Under the pieces are notes generated by a model. The model was not told where the DNA came from, made no database searches, and saw only the letters and a program-made list of their open reading frames with translations. From NCBI GenBank assembly GCA_936432065.2, contig OW386290.2, positions 131,424,677 to 131,488,676 of the forward strand: a DNA stretch of 64,000 nucleotides. Reading direction: 5' to 3'. Positions 35,168-46,714 of this stretch are shown here, one piece after another. Position 1 is the first letter of the stretch. Each line of letters begins with the position of its first letter. Origin of the DNA: Rutpela maculata. Lineage: Eukaryota > Arthropoda > Insecta > Coleoptera > Cerambycidae. The translations under genes and the position numbers were made by a program.

Positions 35168-36039
35168 CTAAAAAAAAAATAGGTATGAATTTAACACCCA
35201 TCAAATTATTGTTGTTTCAACAACCTCTAAAATACAGTCTGCCATCAAAATAATATATGGTAATCAGAATTTAAGGTACTTGTTTACTGATAAGAGCGAA
35301 TCTAGCAGTGGATTTAATAAATTAAAATGCGAGAGAGATACAGTAAAAGCATTTGGCAACACTGTATTAAATACAATTGTCATATACTAATCTGCTACAT
35401 TTAATCTGGCCGAGCCGAATTTTTCAATTTCGACATGCAATTTACGATGAGGTTTAGCTGGAAGTCTTCCTCTTTACGTTGCGACATCGTACGACCCTCC
35501 CGCTGGTGCTTTTCAAAAAATATGAACATGTCAAGATCGCATGTTGTAATTTTTTCGTCTCCGAAATGCCAGCTATTTTTTACTATTTTTCGCAGATATC
35601 TCGGAAATGGTAAGAGCTCGAAATAAAAAATTAGGACAAACAAGTATTTTGCACTGCGAATATTATGCTATCATAAGAATTGTGATTTTTCTTTTCGTTA
35701 TGGAAATATTTACTGAAATGTCAATGATGTAGGGCAAAAAATTGCAAATTGCTTCAAAAGTTGACAACTTCTTAATCTTGACTCCTACGCCAAAAGACTA
35801 CTCTAGCTAATTTAAATAGAATTAAATTTGCCAAAACTTTTTTTTTTTTGGATTCCCACAAAAATTAGGGAATTGGAGGGGGCAGAAATTGGGACTTTTT
35901 TTTTTTGTAGAACTTCGCCATTTTGTCACCATAATTAATCGGTAATTAATTACGATTTCATATACGATGTCCACTTAATATCATGTATTACCTACATGCT
36001 TCATTAATCGCGGCCCTTCAAAACAAAGGTTTCTGACAA

Positions 36040-37440
36040 AATAATTTTATACGTGTATTTAGGCTACAAAAAAAAAGCAGTTCGCATAATTGCAAATGTG
36101 GGTTTCAGAGGCCACTGTAAACCTGTATTCAAAAAGTATGGCATTATGCCAGTGCCTACTCTTTATATCTATTACTCACTGCTAGAAATCCTTAAAAATG
36201 TAGCTACTTTTAATAAAAACTCTGATGTACATAAACATAAAACCAGATCCTCCAACTTACTCAGAGCTCCTAAACACAGTGTAACGGTTTGTTGTCGGGT
36301 AGCTGGTTGGGAGATTAATCAGGGTCCAGATTAGTTAATGAGACAGCCCAATAAAAATATAAACAATTTATTCACTTCTTCAAACAGGCAGTGTTACATA
36401 GCATAAAGGTACAGGTTATATATCCATATCTTTTACCGTTCTTAGGACATTTTCTATTATCTGAGAGAGAGAGAGAAAGAGAGTAACAATTGCGATGCGA
36501 TGTTTGTTGTTGCTAAGGAAGTGGTATCGGGCGTCGGGTGAATATCGTCGACTCAAGAAGTTTCCCAGTTCAACACGCTGCTGTAGGAGGTCTCCAGGTC
36601 AGGCTCATTCGCTTTGGTTTTGGCGGCAAAACGGCGCCGGGGAATGACTAAAGACTCGAGGGGTCCCAGCTCAACATGCTGTAGGATTCCCAGGGTCAGA
36701 TTGCATTCATTCCATCGTGTTTGCGTCGGAAGATGTACAAAACTGTAATATGTCCAGCTCAGCACGCTGTAGACAGATTGTCAGAGTTGTTCACACTCTA
36801 AATTATGTTGATTTGTGGCCGGCTTTTATATCCGAGAATCCTCGCTTACTGGTGACGTAGAACTGCGTATAGTTTAGTGTCGTGTGCAAATCCATGCCTC
36901 TAGATGGGAGATGGGTAGGTTTGCAGGCCGTGTGCACATTGGTGTCGTGTGTAAATCCGGAATCTTAGTAATGGAGCAGGAATTTAAAGAATGCTTTATT
37001 ACAACAGGCTACAGAGATCGGAAAATAATTCCTTGAATCTAAAACTATATAATAAACTATCTCCCAAACTAAAAAAACTCAACAACCAACATTTCAAACG
37101 TCATGTAAAAACTTTTATGTTTTATTCTATCCATTGAAATGTAAAGTAAATATACATAAATTTTCTGTGCTATGTACATTAATATTATTAATGTTTAATC
37201 TAATAACTTTTCTACCTATCATACATTATAGTAATTATTTTTTTCTGTCTTTCTCCTTGTTCTTCACACAATATGCTTACTCAGTTAAGCTCACTTATTG
37301 TGATATACATGTCAGACTGTAATTTTTTTTTAAATGCTTTTAATCCTATGTCTTGTTCTCTTTTTTTTTATTGACTTGCTATAAACACATATAATGTAAA
37401 GTAGTGAATAAAGATATTCTATTCTATTCTAATATTCGCG
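36040..37440 (+). pseudogene. LINE 3' end interrupted by a solo LTR
   Basis: Before the insertion the frame encodes a LINE C-terminal block (KKAVRIIANVGFRGHCKPVF, PTLYIYYSLLEILKN). After removal of 36280-37003 plus one acag, the same frame continues (NLKLYNKLSPKLKKL, VKTFMFYSIH) to a stop at 37137. The element ends in aataaagatattctattcta repeats. The 5' two-thirds are missing. Confidence 0.9.
36280..37003 (-). mobile_element. Solo LTR (724 bp) with 4-bp target duplication
   Basis: On the minus strand it starts tgtaataaagc and ends cgttaca, with the expected TG...CA edges. Flanks are acag at 36276-36279 and 37004-37007. A TATA box (gatataaaag, about 36820) followed by AATAAA (about 36375) in the same sense gives U3-R-U5 order on the minus strand. 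The terminal cgttaca matches the LTR element at 41561, so the families are related. Four-base duplications suit Gypsy-type elements. It formed by recombination between two LTRs. Confidence 0.9.
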
Positions 37441-37849
37441 CCATCTTCGAAATATGCAATGTTGCCAATCAATTTCAACAGCTGTTTTATTTACACAAAT
37501 TTAGGACTAAAGGTTGATTAAACTTCCAATAACTTTTAAACTAGACGGACGATTTTTTCAGGGTTTTAACAGGGTGTTAATAAGAAACTACTTAATGTTA
37601 TGCTGGTTTTTGAAGCATATTTCTAAAAAATTGTGGTATTGAGAGTGAAAATTAACTTAAGTCGAGCTCTACTATGTCAAATAAGGCATCTTTGCCTATA
37701 AAAGTCAAACTTTCCGATGTGATTACTCCGAAACTAAACGGACGATTTTATTTTTATCGAAAATTCAAGTGTAAAATCACTTTATTTATTAGTACACCAA
37801 ATTATATTAAAAACTGTAGAAGTTCATTTTAGTATACAAGCATCGATAT

Positions 37850-38190
37850 GTGTTTTATAGGGACATTAGCACTTCCTCAAATTGTAGAATTTTTGACGTG
37901 TAGTCCATGTTATTCTAAACAAAAAGTTCCTTTGGCAAAACTTCAAATTATAGACAGTCTTGCCGGTAGATGGCTTCAAAGCCTGGATCTGTTCCTCGAT
38001 ATTGTATCAACAATTTCTCAAAACTTATTGCAGGTATTGGAATGATAATTGTTAGAAATGAATAACAAGAGTATTTGCCTTTATATGATCTAAGGTTGAT
38101 GTGTCCCAACTTCCAGTTTTGCGAGGTGTCATCGAATCATGTTTATCAAATGTAGACCTGTTTATTTCAATTTAATGTTGTATAGAAATA
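37850..38190 (+). repeat. V-family repeat, copy 1
   Basis: About 330 bp are repeated in inverted orientation at 48945-49265. Shared blocks include cctttggcaaaactt, ttgccggtagat, gatattgtatcaac and gagtatttgcctttatatga. The 66-aa ORF here is broken by a stop in the other copy, so it is not coding. Confidence 0.8.
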
Positions 38191-38420
38191 GAAATTTATT
38201 TACCAATAGCGGATACAAATTCTGTACATTTGGTACCTCAATAAAAAAAAAAAACACAAAAATGTTTACAATAGATATATAAAGTAAAACAAATATATAA
38301 AATATGAATTAAATAACAATACAGTACATCAATGTCTCTATAGCTCATATTAAATAATAACCGCAGTATTCTTTTTTGTATGATAAAAACTCTGTTACTA
38401 TGCTAATATATTGAAAGAAA
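38190..38420 (-). pseudogene. Truncated LINE tail, opposite to its neighbour
   Basis: The minus strand encodes RVFIIQKRILR near 38390, the RT-tail motif seen in other LINEs here, then an AT-rich 3' end. It abuts the plus-strand LINE that begins near 38422. Confidence 0.5.
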
Positions 38421-38421
38421 T

Positions 38422-41010
38422 ATGAGAAAACACCATTGCATAATAGTCATTTATGTACCAAAGGTCGTAAGTGCACTTTTTTTGGTCGAGAATACAGTTT
38501 GTAAAAATCTAAAAAATATTTGCGACTTATCAATTGAATTATCATTTGAATGCTCTGCAATGTCATATTTAAAAAATACCTGCATCATCTGCCTTTACAG
38601 ATCCCCAAGCAGCGATATAAATACTTTCTTAGTGCAACTGTCAAACTTGCTAACAAGAGTAACAAACAGATATAAAAATATTTTTATATGCGGTGACTTT
38701 AACATCGACAGTAGGAATAAATCACTAAACACTTTATTATTAGAAGATATAATACAATCATATCGACTATCATCCCTCTTTGATTGCCCTACGAGGGTCG
38801 CTAACTCGGGAAGCTACCTAACACAAAGCAGCATGTTACTGATAATACTAACTAACATTGACAAAGGCAATTTATTATGCGAAAACTTCGATCCAGGACT
38901 TTCTGATCACTATGCACAGATCGTAACCTGGAGAGATGTTACTGATAATACAACCTATAAGAACAGCAAAGCCAGACCACAATTTAGAAAGGTCAATGAA
39001 CTTTCCATATTAGAATTCAAAAAACTCTTTAAGAGCGATATAGTTTCCACAAAAAACTTTTACAACACTACATACATGGACATAAACGAGGCATAACGGT
39101 TCCTTCTGGGAACACTTCCACTGGTGCTTTGAGGCTGCCTTTCCAATAATCACAACAAAATTACAAGATCTCAGTCATTTAAACTACTTAAGAAAACTGA
39201 AATCATATACAACAAATATAAAACAACAAAGAAAACTTTAGAAAATGAGATTAAAATCGAAAAACAAACATTCTACATGCGTAAAATCAAACAATCCAAT
39301 AACCATAGTAAAGCATTGTGGAGCTTAGTTAATAACCCAGATCATAAGATAAGTGAAAATAACTTAACTATTATCCATGACAACAAAACCATCACTGACG
39401 ATATGGAAGTAGCACAAACTTTTGGTAAATACTTTTCCTCAATCGTAAAGGATAAGATAAAGATACACTGTCAACTCCAATATGTACCTTACCCCAGTTA
39501 CCCCAAATGAGGTTCTGAAAGTCATCAAGTCACTACCTAATAAAAAAAGCACGGGATTTGACGAAGTGTCCATAAAACTCATCAAAGAATGTAGTAACAT
39601 ACTCATAGAACCAATTGCACACATTGCCAATCTATGCATCATACATGAACAATTTCCAGACTTGCTCAAACTTGCAATTCTCGTACTCATCTTAAAGAGA
39701 GGAGATGCTACAAATATTGATAACTAATATTAATAAGTATCGAAATTATACTAGCTCAAAGAATAAATAGTTACCTCGAAGCTTTTCATCTCCTCACAGA
39801 CAGCCAACATGGCTTCAGACAAAATCATTCCACAGAAACTTCAACACTCTCATTTGTTCAACACATACACAATCTAATCGACAATAGAAAAATTGTTGTT
39901 GGAATTTTCTTCGACCTAACCCGAGCCTTTGACATACTCAACATCGACTTTATGTCTGAAAAACTGTCAAACCTGGGTCTACGTGGAAACATAAACCATC
40001 TTCTGGTCTCTTATCTCACTAATAGACGCTTCCATGTAAAGCAAGGCAATATAAAATCAGAAATATTCTCAACAAATACTGGTACTCCGCAAGGCAGCGT
40101 TCTTGGTCCACTCTTGTTTTTATTATACATAAATGACTTACCCAATTACATCACAAACGGAAAGGTATTTATATATGCAGACGACACCTCCATAATTTTA
40201 TCGGGTAAACCTTCCACAGAAGTATAACAGAAAGTCAACACCACCTTAAATGAGTTCAGCAATTGGTGCCTACGAAACCGTCTCACTATTAACCTCGGAA
40301 AAACCATCTGTATAGAATTCGGTATGAGTCTAAAAACTGAACACAATTTCAATTTCCACTTTCACAACGAACCTCTAAATGCAGTCAATACAACAAAATT
40401 CTTAGGCACAATGGTTAATGGATACTTCTCTTGGCATAACCACATTGATCTTACCTGTAAAAAACTAAACAAAACATATTTTCTAATTAAATCTCTAAAA
40501 AACAAATTAGACCCAAATCCCTTGTATCAGTATATTATGCGAAATTCCATTCCGTCATGACCTACAATATCGCTGTCTGGGGGCAATCTACGAAGGCTAA
40601 TAGAATATTTATAATACAAAAAGCTCTCCTTCGACTAATTTTCAATGTCAACCCTCGTACACACTGTTGAGATATTTTTCAAGAACACAGAATTTTAACT
40701 CTTAACTAGCACCTACCTGTTAAAAATTTTAACATATGATAACAAAAATCTCTTCCAAACTCATGCCCAAATACATCACTCCAATACCAGAGGTAAAAAC
40801 AATTTTCAGCCCATAAAACAGTTCTACTCAAAATATGAAAAATCACCACTATTTGCAGGAACTAAGTTCTATAATCTACTCCCAACCTATATGAAAGAAT
40901 TAACATCTCTCCAATTTAAAAAGGAACTGAAAAAATTTTTACTCAGTAAGTGTTTCTACACTATTAGTGAGTTCACAGAGGCACTAATTGGCTTTGATAT
41001 ACTATGAATC
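38422..41010 (+). pseudogene. Decayed LINE: endonuclease to C-terminus, many breaks
   Basis: The endonuclease (CLYRSPSSDINTF, IFICGDFNID, LSDHYAQ) is readable to 39096. RT pieces follow in shifted frames: KKSTGFDEVSIKLI (39482), FDLTRAFD-like sequence, NTGTPQGSVLGPLLFLLYIND with YADDTS (39952-40227), FLGTMVNGYFSWHNHI (40324) and a C-terminal tail to about 41005. At least five stops or frameshifts separate them. It is old compared with the LINE at 20414-24591. Confidence 0.85.
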
Positions 41011-41560
41011 ATTTTACTCTTATTAATTTGTTACCCAATCATTTTATATTGCAAGTTTTAAAAAATGTTAGTCTGAATGTAATTTTTTTTCATCCTCTAT
41101 TAGTACAGTACCTATAGAGGTAAAATATATGCAAAACTTCGGAATAATGTCATATTGAACGGATTTCGTTCATTTTTGGCAGTATAATAGTAAATACTTC
41201 ACAGAAAAGTTTCTATATTATGGTACTTGCTAATTTATAGGATGCCACTGGGGTGGCACTTAAAAAATATATATATTTATTGGAGCTGAAGTAGAATCAA
41301 ATTTTAAGAAGAAAAGGTTCTATACAATTTTTCACATAAATTGAAAGTTTTTAAGTTATAACGACTTCAAAATTGCGATTTTAGCTTAAAAAAAAAGGTA
41401 TTTCGATAAAGTGTTACTTTATCGAAAAAATGTTGTAGACCAATTACAGAAATTTCAAACACTTTCTCAATAATATATAGCATGACGCAGATGCTCAAAT
41501 TTTTTGGTTTGTATACAGCACTCGCTTTAGAAAAAAATACAGTTTAAACTATAAAGGTAT

Positions 41561-42004
41561 TGTAACGTGTTTCCACCCTTAGGAAACCACCCTCGCAAAT
41601 TCCGTGGATTCAAAAAATTATAACAAGAGATGTCCACTAACACACTTTATTAAATATTTACTGGATACTTCACAATACTATTATTAATTTAAATACACTT
41701 TTACTGACTAAAATCACTTTGTTTATCTTTGAACTCTTAACCTCACTTTCTATACTTTCTGAACTTTCTGAACTACTCGCCGAGAATGCGGTTGGTCTTT
41801 TATACCTAAAAATGACAGATCTCGATTGTTCTGTGATGACGCCACCATTCTCTAGAGAATTCCAGATGTCACTTTGGAATCTTCTGGTAGGTTCTTTTTC
41901 GAGTAGGTGCAAATACACTACATTCATTCAGACATTTGATCTGTTGAAGTCTGCCTACTTTTTAGTAACATAACCTTAAATTTTAAGGGGTGCAACATAT
42001 TACA
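41561..42004 (-). repeat. 3' LTR of the Gypsy-type element
   Basis: 444 bp, tgtaatat...cgttaca on the minus strand. It carries a second copy of a nine-base unit (tctgaactt) that the other LTR has once. Confidence 0.9.
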
Positions 42005-42020
42005 CTGCCCCCTCCTTAAG
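42005..42020 (-). promoter_or_regulatory. Polypurine tract
   Basis: aaggagggggcag lies directly before the 3' LTR on the minus strand, the expected primer site for plus-strand DNA synthesis. Confidence 0.8.
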
Positions 42021-42303
42021 CCTGAACGTCCCGGTCAGGCAAGTCAGCCTCTTTCACATACTTCGCCAGTCTATCCAAGTGTACGATCTTCATCTTGGAC
42101 TTTTTGTTTCGTTGAATACGATAGACGACATCATTAATTCGGGTAATAACAGTATACGGTCCATCCCAAGGAGGTTGAAGTTTCGGGGATCTCCATTCCT
42201 TCCGCTGTGGGTTGTACAGCCAAACCAGATCCCCCACCTTGAATCCCCCTGTACTGGCATTCTGATCATAACGAGCCTTCAAGCGGTTACTAGTCCTGTT
42301 CAT
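42016..42303 (-). pseudogene. Integrase C-terminal fragment
   Basis: It encodes RYDQNASTGGFKVGDLVWLY and PPWDGPYTVITRINDVVYRI, the GPY/F module of Gypsy-type integrases, which binds DNA and helps target choice. The DDE catalytic core that should precede it is absent. A short, deleted junction near 42303-42340 joins it to the zinc-binding remnant. Confidence 0.85.
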
Positions 42304-42330
42304 CTGCTCTCGATCATTCTTCGGCTGTTT

Positions 42331-42555
42331 TCAGCTTCCATTTCTGTAGTTGCTCATCGAAAATGGTTCTCCACGGGCAGCACAATTTTTACACTTGCGA
42401 CACCAGGCCTCCACATCCTGGCGACTATTAACCCAATAGAACTGTTCCCGTGCTCTACTCAATGTCTTGTTTATGCCGAAGTGTCTGCTGGATGTTTCAT
42501 TATGTGCTTCCTGGAGTACTTCTGGTACACGACACCTGGGAATCACTAGACGCAT
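42331..42555 (-). pseudogene. Integrase N-terminal zinc-binding fragment
   Basis: A HHCC zinc-finger pattern is visible (EAHNETSSRHFGINKTLSRA, then WCRKCKNCAARG). It overlaps the end of the gag-pro frame in another frame, showing a frameshift near 42555. Confidence 0.85.
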
Positions 42556-44800
42556 GGCAACCTGCTTCCCATCTGGGCTTTCCCATGCTTCTCCTCAAAA
42601 GCCCATCTACGACCATAAGTGAATCCCATTGTGACCATAAAGCCTTCAGCCCCACTTCTTTGTTGGAAACATCCTTCCATGCTGGACGCGTTCCCTCTTC
42701 TTTTGCTCTCAACATGGGTCCGATTTCTACATCGCGCAATTGCTCTTGCCTCAGAGTTTTCGTTGACCAACTGTCTGGAAGATCGACCTTGACAGTGTTC
42801 ACTTCAACCATGTTCGGCAATTTTCTCACCTGAGGGTAGCGCTTACAATCTTCCTTGTCTGGTTTTCTGGATAATGCAGGAGTTTTGACTGCCTGCGTTG
42901 TCAACAGCCTGGTTTTCTCGCATTGGTCGTTCACTTTTGACAGAATAAATTGTTTGTTCCCAATCCTTAACATTCGCTTTCCTACGTCAACAATAAATCC
43001 ATACTGTTCCATAATGTCCAGTCCCAAAATGAAGTCATCCGTGATGTCAGCCACGATGACCCTGTGGTCGAACCTCAAATGCCCAATCTGCAAACCCAGG
43101 TCTACTTCTCCATGAACCGTAGCCCTGTCCCCCGTAGCTGTCCGGACGATCACTTCTTCATTTTGCCTCTTGGTAATCTTTATGCCCGATATAAATCCTG
43201 GACGTACTATTGATGACGTAGTACCTGTGTCGATGGTAAACAAACATTTTCTTCCGTTCACATATCCATGCAACAACAGTCTGCTTGCGATTCTTCGAAG
43301 CTGGGAAATCTTAATTTCTCTGGGGGCACTGCATTCCCTAGCCAGAACAACCCCCCTGGTACTGTTTTCCTGCTCCTCTTCAAGATTCACAGCATTTACT
43401 CGACTCTCCGAGTTCTGCTGTCGACAGTCTCGTTTCATATGGCCCACCTTGGCGCAGTTGTAACATTTAATACCACCACTCGGCTTTCCTTTATTTTGCT
43501 GTTTATCCTGCTTTCCTAGGCCATCCAATTTATCGAATAGTTTGGTAAACATTTTCTGCATCTCAGTCAACATAGGGTTATGATTCATTTCTGGTTGCGA
43601 TTCTTCGAGAGTCACAGCTCGCACTCTCGACCTTGGAGTATCTCTGTAGGCGGCTTCTACTTCAAGTGCACGCACCAAAGCTTCGCTACTACTTTGGTGT
43701 CTTGTCAGCCTCAGAACTCGCCTGACCTCTTCGTCCCTTATGCCATCTAAAAAGGCCCCTACGGCTAATTGTTCCTGAAATTCTCTAGGTGCACTCGGAT
43801 ACGCCAGGTGTGCCAGTCTCTCTATCGCAGCTTCGAATTCCTGTAAACTCTCTCCAGCCTTTTGTGTTCGTGATTTTAGCTGGGCTTGGTATACTTGGGC
43901 GAGATGTTGGTCGCCATATCTCAAGTCCAATGCAGCTTCCAAGACTTTGAAGTCCCTTTGTTTATCCACTGGGATAGTCTGAAGCAACTCTGAGGCCTGG
44001 CCCCTTAACGCCAGAACTAATGCCATGGTCTTTTCCTCGTTATCCCAGTTGTTCGCACATGCTGCTGCCTCAAACTGCCTCTTGTACGTCGTCCAGGAAC
44101 TTTGGCCGTCAAAAGAAGGAGGTTTTAGTCGCTGACCTGATGATACCACCTGCTGGCTTCCTCTATCTCTCAACTGTCGTTTAAGCCGGTCTATTTCTCC
44201 CTTGACTTCTTCTTCGAACTCACTCATCTTTTCTTCAAACTGATTTACTTTTCCTTTTACTTGACCGACTTCGGTCTTGACTTCACCTACTTTATCTTCG
44301 ACCTTATCTACTTTTTCTTCTACCTTGCTTATCTCTTCTTTGACTTCACTTTTGGCAGAAATGATTGCGTCCTGTTGTATTTTTATTTGATCGCTCAGGA
44401 TTTTCCTTAATTCCTCCTGGCGTCTTTCTTCCAAGTCTTCCATTATTTTTCTCAATTCGGCTTTTTCTTCTTGGCGTCTTGTTTCTTCATCCTCTTTTTC
44501 TTTCTGACGTCTTCTTTCTTCATCCTCTTTTTCTTTCTGACGTCTTGTTTCCTGATCTTCCATAATTTTCTTTAATTCGTCCCTTTCTTCTTGACGCCGT
44601 TTTTCTTCCTCCTGGCGTTTTCTTTCTTGCTCTTCTTTATCTACTTGACGTCGCTTTTCTTGTTCTTCTTTTTCCTCTTGACGTTTTTTCTCCTGTTCTT
44701 CTTTGTCTTCCTGCCGTTGCTGCGCCATCATTTTTTGGAATTGTTCGAATAAGTCCTGTATTTGTTTATCGGATGCCATACTTCTTGTTGTTACGGGCAT
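42500..44800 (-). CDS. Gag-protease ORF fused to integrase leader by an internal deletion
   Basis: The 766-residue frame opens with an unusually long, highly charged coiled coil (about residues 10-215, repeats of EEQEKKRQ type). A capsid-like region follows (from about 225: SFDGQSSWTTYKRQFEAAAC), then a CCHC zinc knuckle (CYNCAKVGHMKRDC, about 445) and an aspartic protease (FTIDTGTTSSIV, about 520, and ILGLDIM). Beyond about residue 645 the sequence jumps to the RNase H end and pre-integrase region (LRQEQLRDVEIGPML). RT and most of RNase H are thus deleted without breaking the frame until near 42555. It could still encode particle protein and protease. Confidence 0.9.
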   Translation of the reverse strand: MPVTTRSMASDKQIQDLFEQFQKMMAQQRQEDKEEQEKKRQEEKEEQEKRRQVDKEEQERKRQEEEKRRQEERDELKKIMEDQETRRQKEKEDEERRRQKEKEDEETRRQEEKAELRKIMEDLEERRQEELRKILSDQIKIQQDAIISAKSEVKEEISKVEEKVDKVEDKVGEVKTEVGQVKGKVNQFEEKMSEFEEEVKGEIDRLKRQLRDRGSQQVVSSGQRLKPPSFDGQSSWTTYKRQFEAAACANNWDNEEKTMALVLALRGQASELLQTIPVDKQRDFKVLEAALDLRYGDQHLAQVYQAQLKSRTQKAGESLQEFEAAIERLAHLAYPSAPREFQEQLAVGAFLDGIRDEEVRRVLRLTRHQSSSEALVRALEVEAAYRDTPRSRVRAVTLEESQPEMNHNPMLTEMQKMFTKLFDKLDGLGKQDKQQNKGKPSGGIKCYNCAKVGHMKRDCRQQNSESRVNAVNLEEEQENSTRGVVLARECSAPREIKISQLRRIASRLLLHGYVNGRKCLFTIDTGTTSSIVRPGFISGIKITKRQNEEVIVRTATGDRATVHGEVDLGLQIGHLRFDHRVIVADITDDFILGLDIMEQYGFIVDVGKRMLRIGNKQFILSKVNDQCEKTRLLTTQAVKTPALSRKPDKEDCKRYPQVRKLPNMVEVNTVKVDLPDSWSTKTLRQEQLRDVEIGPMLRAKEEGTRPAWKDVSNKEVGLKALWSQWDSLMVVDGLLRRSMGKPRWEAGCHASSDSQVSCTRSTPGST

Positions 44801-45214
44801 ACGATGAAATTAAAATAAAATAAATTTAACTGTCACGTCAATATCGGTAATGGAACTTTCTAGACAAATCTCGAAATAGCACGAAAAAGTCTTATCCAGA
44901 GTCTTTTGTCACTATCCAGTTCAGAGAATTTAATAATCTCCACTAATGTCCAAATAGAAAAGTTCTAGAAATTTTCACGCACTAAATGAGTCTTTTTCAG
45001 TGTCTCTATCACTTCTCAGTTCAAAGGATTTAATTATCACACTAATGTCCTAATAAAATGTTCTACAATGTCTCAAAAATGCACTTAAACACTATTTTCC
45101 TGTTCGAAAACAACCCTCGAACAATGTCCAGTAAATTAGTCCTGTGTTAGCACTAACCCTCGAGAATCCTTCTCGAACACTCCAGCACAACTTCAGAGCT
45201 CCTCGTCATAAAAT

Positions 45215-45232
45215 TCCGCTTCTGACACCAAT
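45215..45232 (-). promoter_or_regulatory. Primer-binding site, tRNA-Leu type
   Basis: Right after the 5' LTR the minus strand reads attggtgtcagaagcgg. From established knowledge, tggtgtcagaag is complementary to the 3' end of animal tRNA-Leu, used by some Gypsy-type elements. Confidence 0.75.
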
Positions 45233-45667
45233 TGTAACGTGTTTCCACCCTTAGGAAACCACCCTCGCAAATTCCGTGGATTCCAAAAATTATAACAAGA
45301 GATGTCCACTAACACACTTTATTAAATATTTACTGGATACTTCACAATACTATTATTAATTTAAATACACTTTTACTGACTAAAATCACTTTGTTTATCT
45401 TTGAACTCTTAACCTCACTTTCTATACTTTCTGAACTACTCGCCGAGAATGCGGTTGGTCTTTTATACCTAAAAATGACAGATCTCGATTGTTCTGTGAT
45501 GACGCCACCATTCTCTAGAGAATTCCAGATGTCACTTTGGAATCTTCTGGTAGGTTCTTTTTCGAGTAGGTGCAAATACACTACATTCATTCAGACATTT
45601 GATCTGTTGAAGTCTGCCTACTTTTTAGTAACATAACCTTAAATTTTAAGGGGTGCAACATATTACA
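45233..45667 (-). repeat. 5' LTR of the Gypsy-type element
   Basis: 435 bp, the same edges as the 3' LTR. The TATA box lies at about 45460-45467 in minus-strand sense. Confidence 0.9.
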
Positions 45668-46714
45668 GTATTTTCGATAAAACGTAATTTTTTTTCCTTT
45701 TCCAAATATATCAATAAATATTAGTTTTATTGAAAGAGACCAAAAATAAAGCTCTCAAACTGATAATGAATTTCGCTCGTTTATTTATTTACATAGATTT
45801 AATAGTTTCGGAGATATGAAAGTTTACAAATGGCGTCCGAACGTTTATAAGACAAAAAATGCAATTTAAATGTTAGTTAAATATCTCAGAAATTGTGACA
45901 CCTACGTCACACATGCTGGGAAATGGAATTAAAGGCAATTAATTGCGCTTTCAAATTATTTTTTACTCGTTCCTGTAGCAAAAGAAATAAAGAAGTTATG
46001 ACGGAAAAATGTGCGTATTTATATTTTTTTATATAAAAAGGTGGCCATTTTGTTACTCTAATTAGCCAGTAATTTAAAAAAATTATCTCAAATACAGTTT
46101 TTCGTTAAGATGTAGTATTACCTAGATGCTGAAATTTTTTTGCTCATTTAGAGCACTTGCTTTAGAAAAAAATGCATTTTAAACTTTAAAGGTAATTTCG
46201 AAACACTTGGATACCAAATATAAACTTAAATATCTCCGAAATTATTAATCCTACATCAATAAACAAAAAATATAATTAATTCCCAGTTTGTACTTTCTGT
46301 AATTGGTCTGTAACATTTTTTCGATAAAGTAATACTTTTCGAGATACTTGATGAAAGCCGTTTGGAAATACCTTTTTTTTTAAGCTAAAATCGCAATTTT
46401 GAAGTCGTTATAACTTAAAAATTATCAATTTATGTGAAAAATTGCATAGAACCTTTTCTTTTTAAAATTTGATTCTACTTCAGCTCCAATAAATATATAT
46501 ATTTTTTAAGTGCCACCCCCTATAAATTAGCAAGCTCCCACACAATATAGAAACTTTTCTGTGCAGCATTTACTATTACACTGCCAAAAATGAACGAAAT
46601 CCGTTCAATATGACATTATTCCGAAGTTAAAACCTCTAGTTACTGTACTATATGTTGTACTTCATATTTTAATCTGTGTATTTTTTTTATATATAGTAGG
46701 GCCCATATTTATTA

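Larger units (their letters stand above)
41561..45667 (-). mobile_element. Internally deleted Gypsy-type LTR retrotransposon
   Basis: The two LTRs (45233-45667 at the 5' side, 41561-42004 at the 3' side) are nearly identical. By eye they differ by one 9-bp duplication and about one base, and both are flanked by gtat (41557-41560, 45668-45671). Each LTR has a TATA box (tataaaag) and AATAAA on the minus strand. Gag, protease and remnants of integrase are present, but the reverse transcriptase, most of RNase H and the integrase core are missing. It therefore cannot move without proteins supplied from elsewhere. High LTR identity implies recent insertion. Confidence 0.95.
41101..46650. mobile_element. 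Y-family palindromic transposon, copy 1, split by an LTR element
   Basis: tagtacagta at 41101 returns as tactgtacta at 46650, and the arms (cggaataatgtcatattgaa, cttcaaaattgcgattttag, ttgattctacttcagctcc) pair over about 450 bp. Removing 41561-45667 leaves about 1.4 kb with no ORF. It is close to copy 2 at 49879-52893 throughout. Confidence 0.85.

Noticed and set aside
37848..38045. 66-aa ORF (VPLAKLQIIDSLAGRWLQSL)
   Set aside because: The second copy of this repeat at 49.1 kb has a stop in the same frame, so it is not conserved coding sequence.
41670..41973. Short ORFs inside the 3' LTR (and their twins at 45342-45636)
   Set aside because: Both LTR copies carry them because the LTRs are identical; they overlap promoter and polyadenylation signals.
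44365..44565. 66-aa plus-strand Leu/Phe-rich ORF
   Set aside because: Antisense shadow of the gag coiled-coil repeats.
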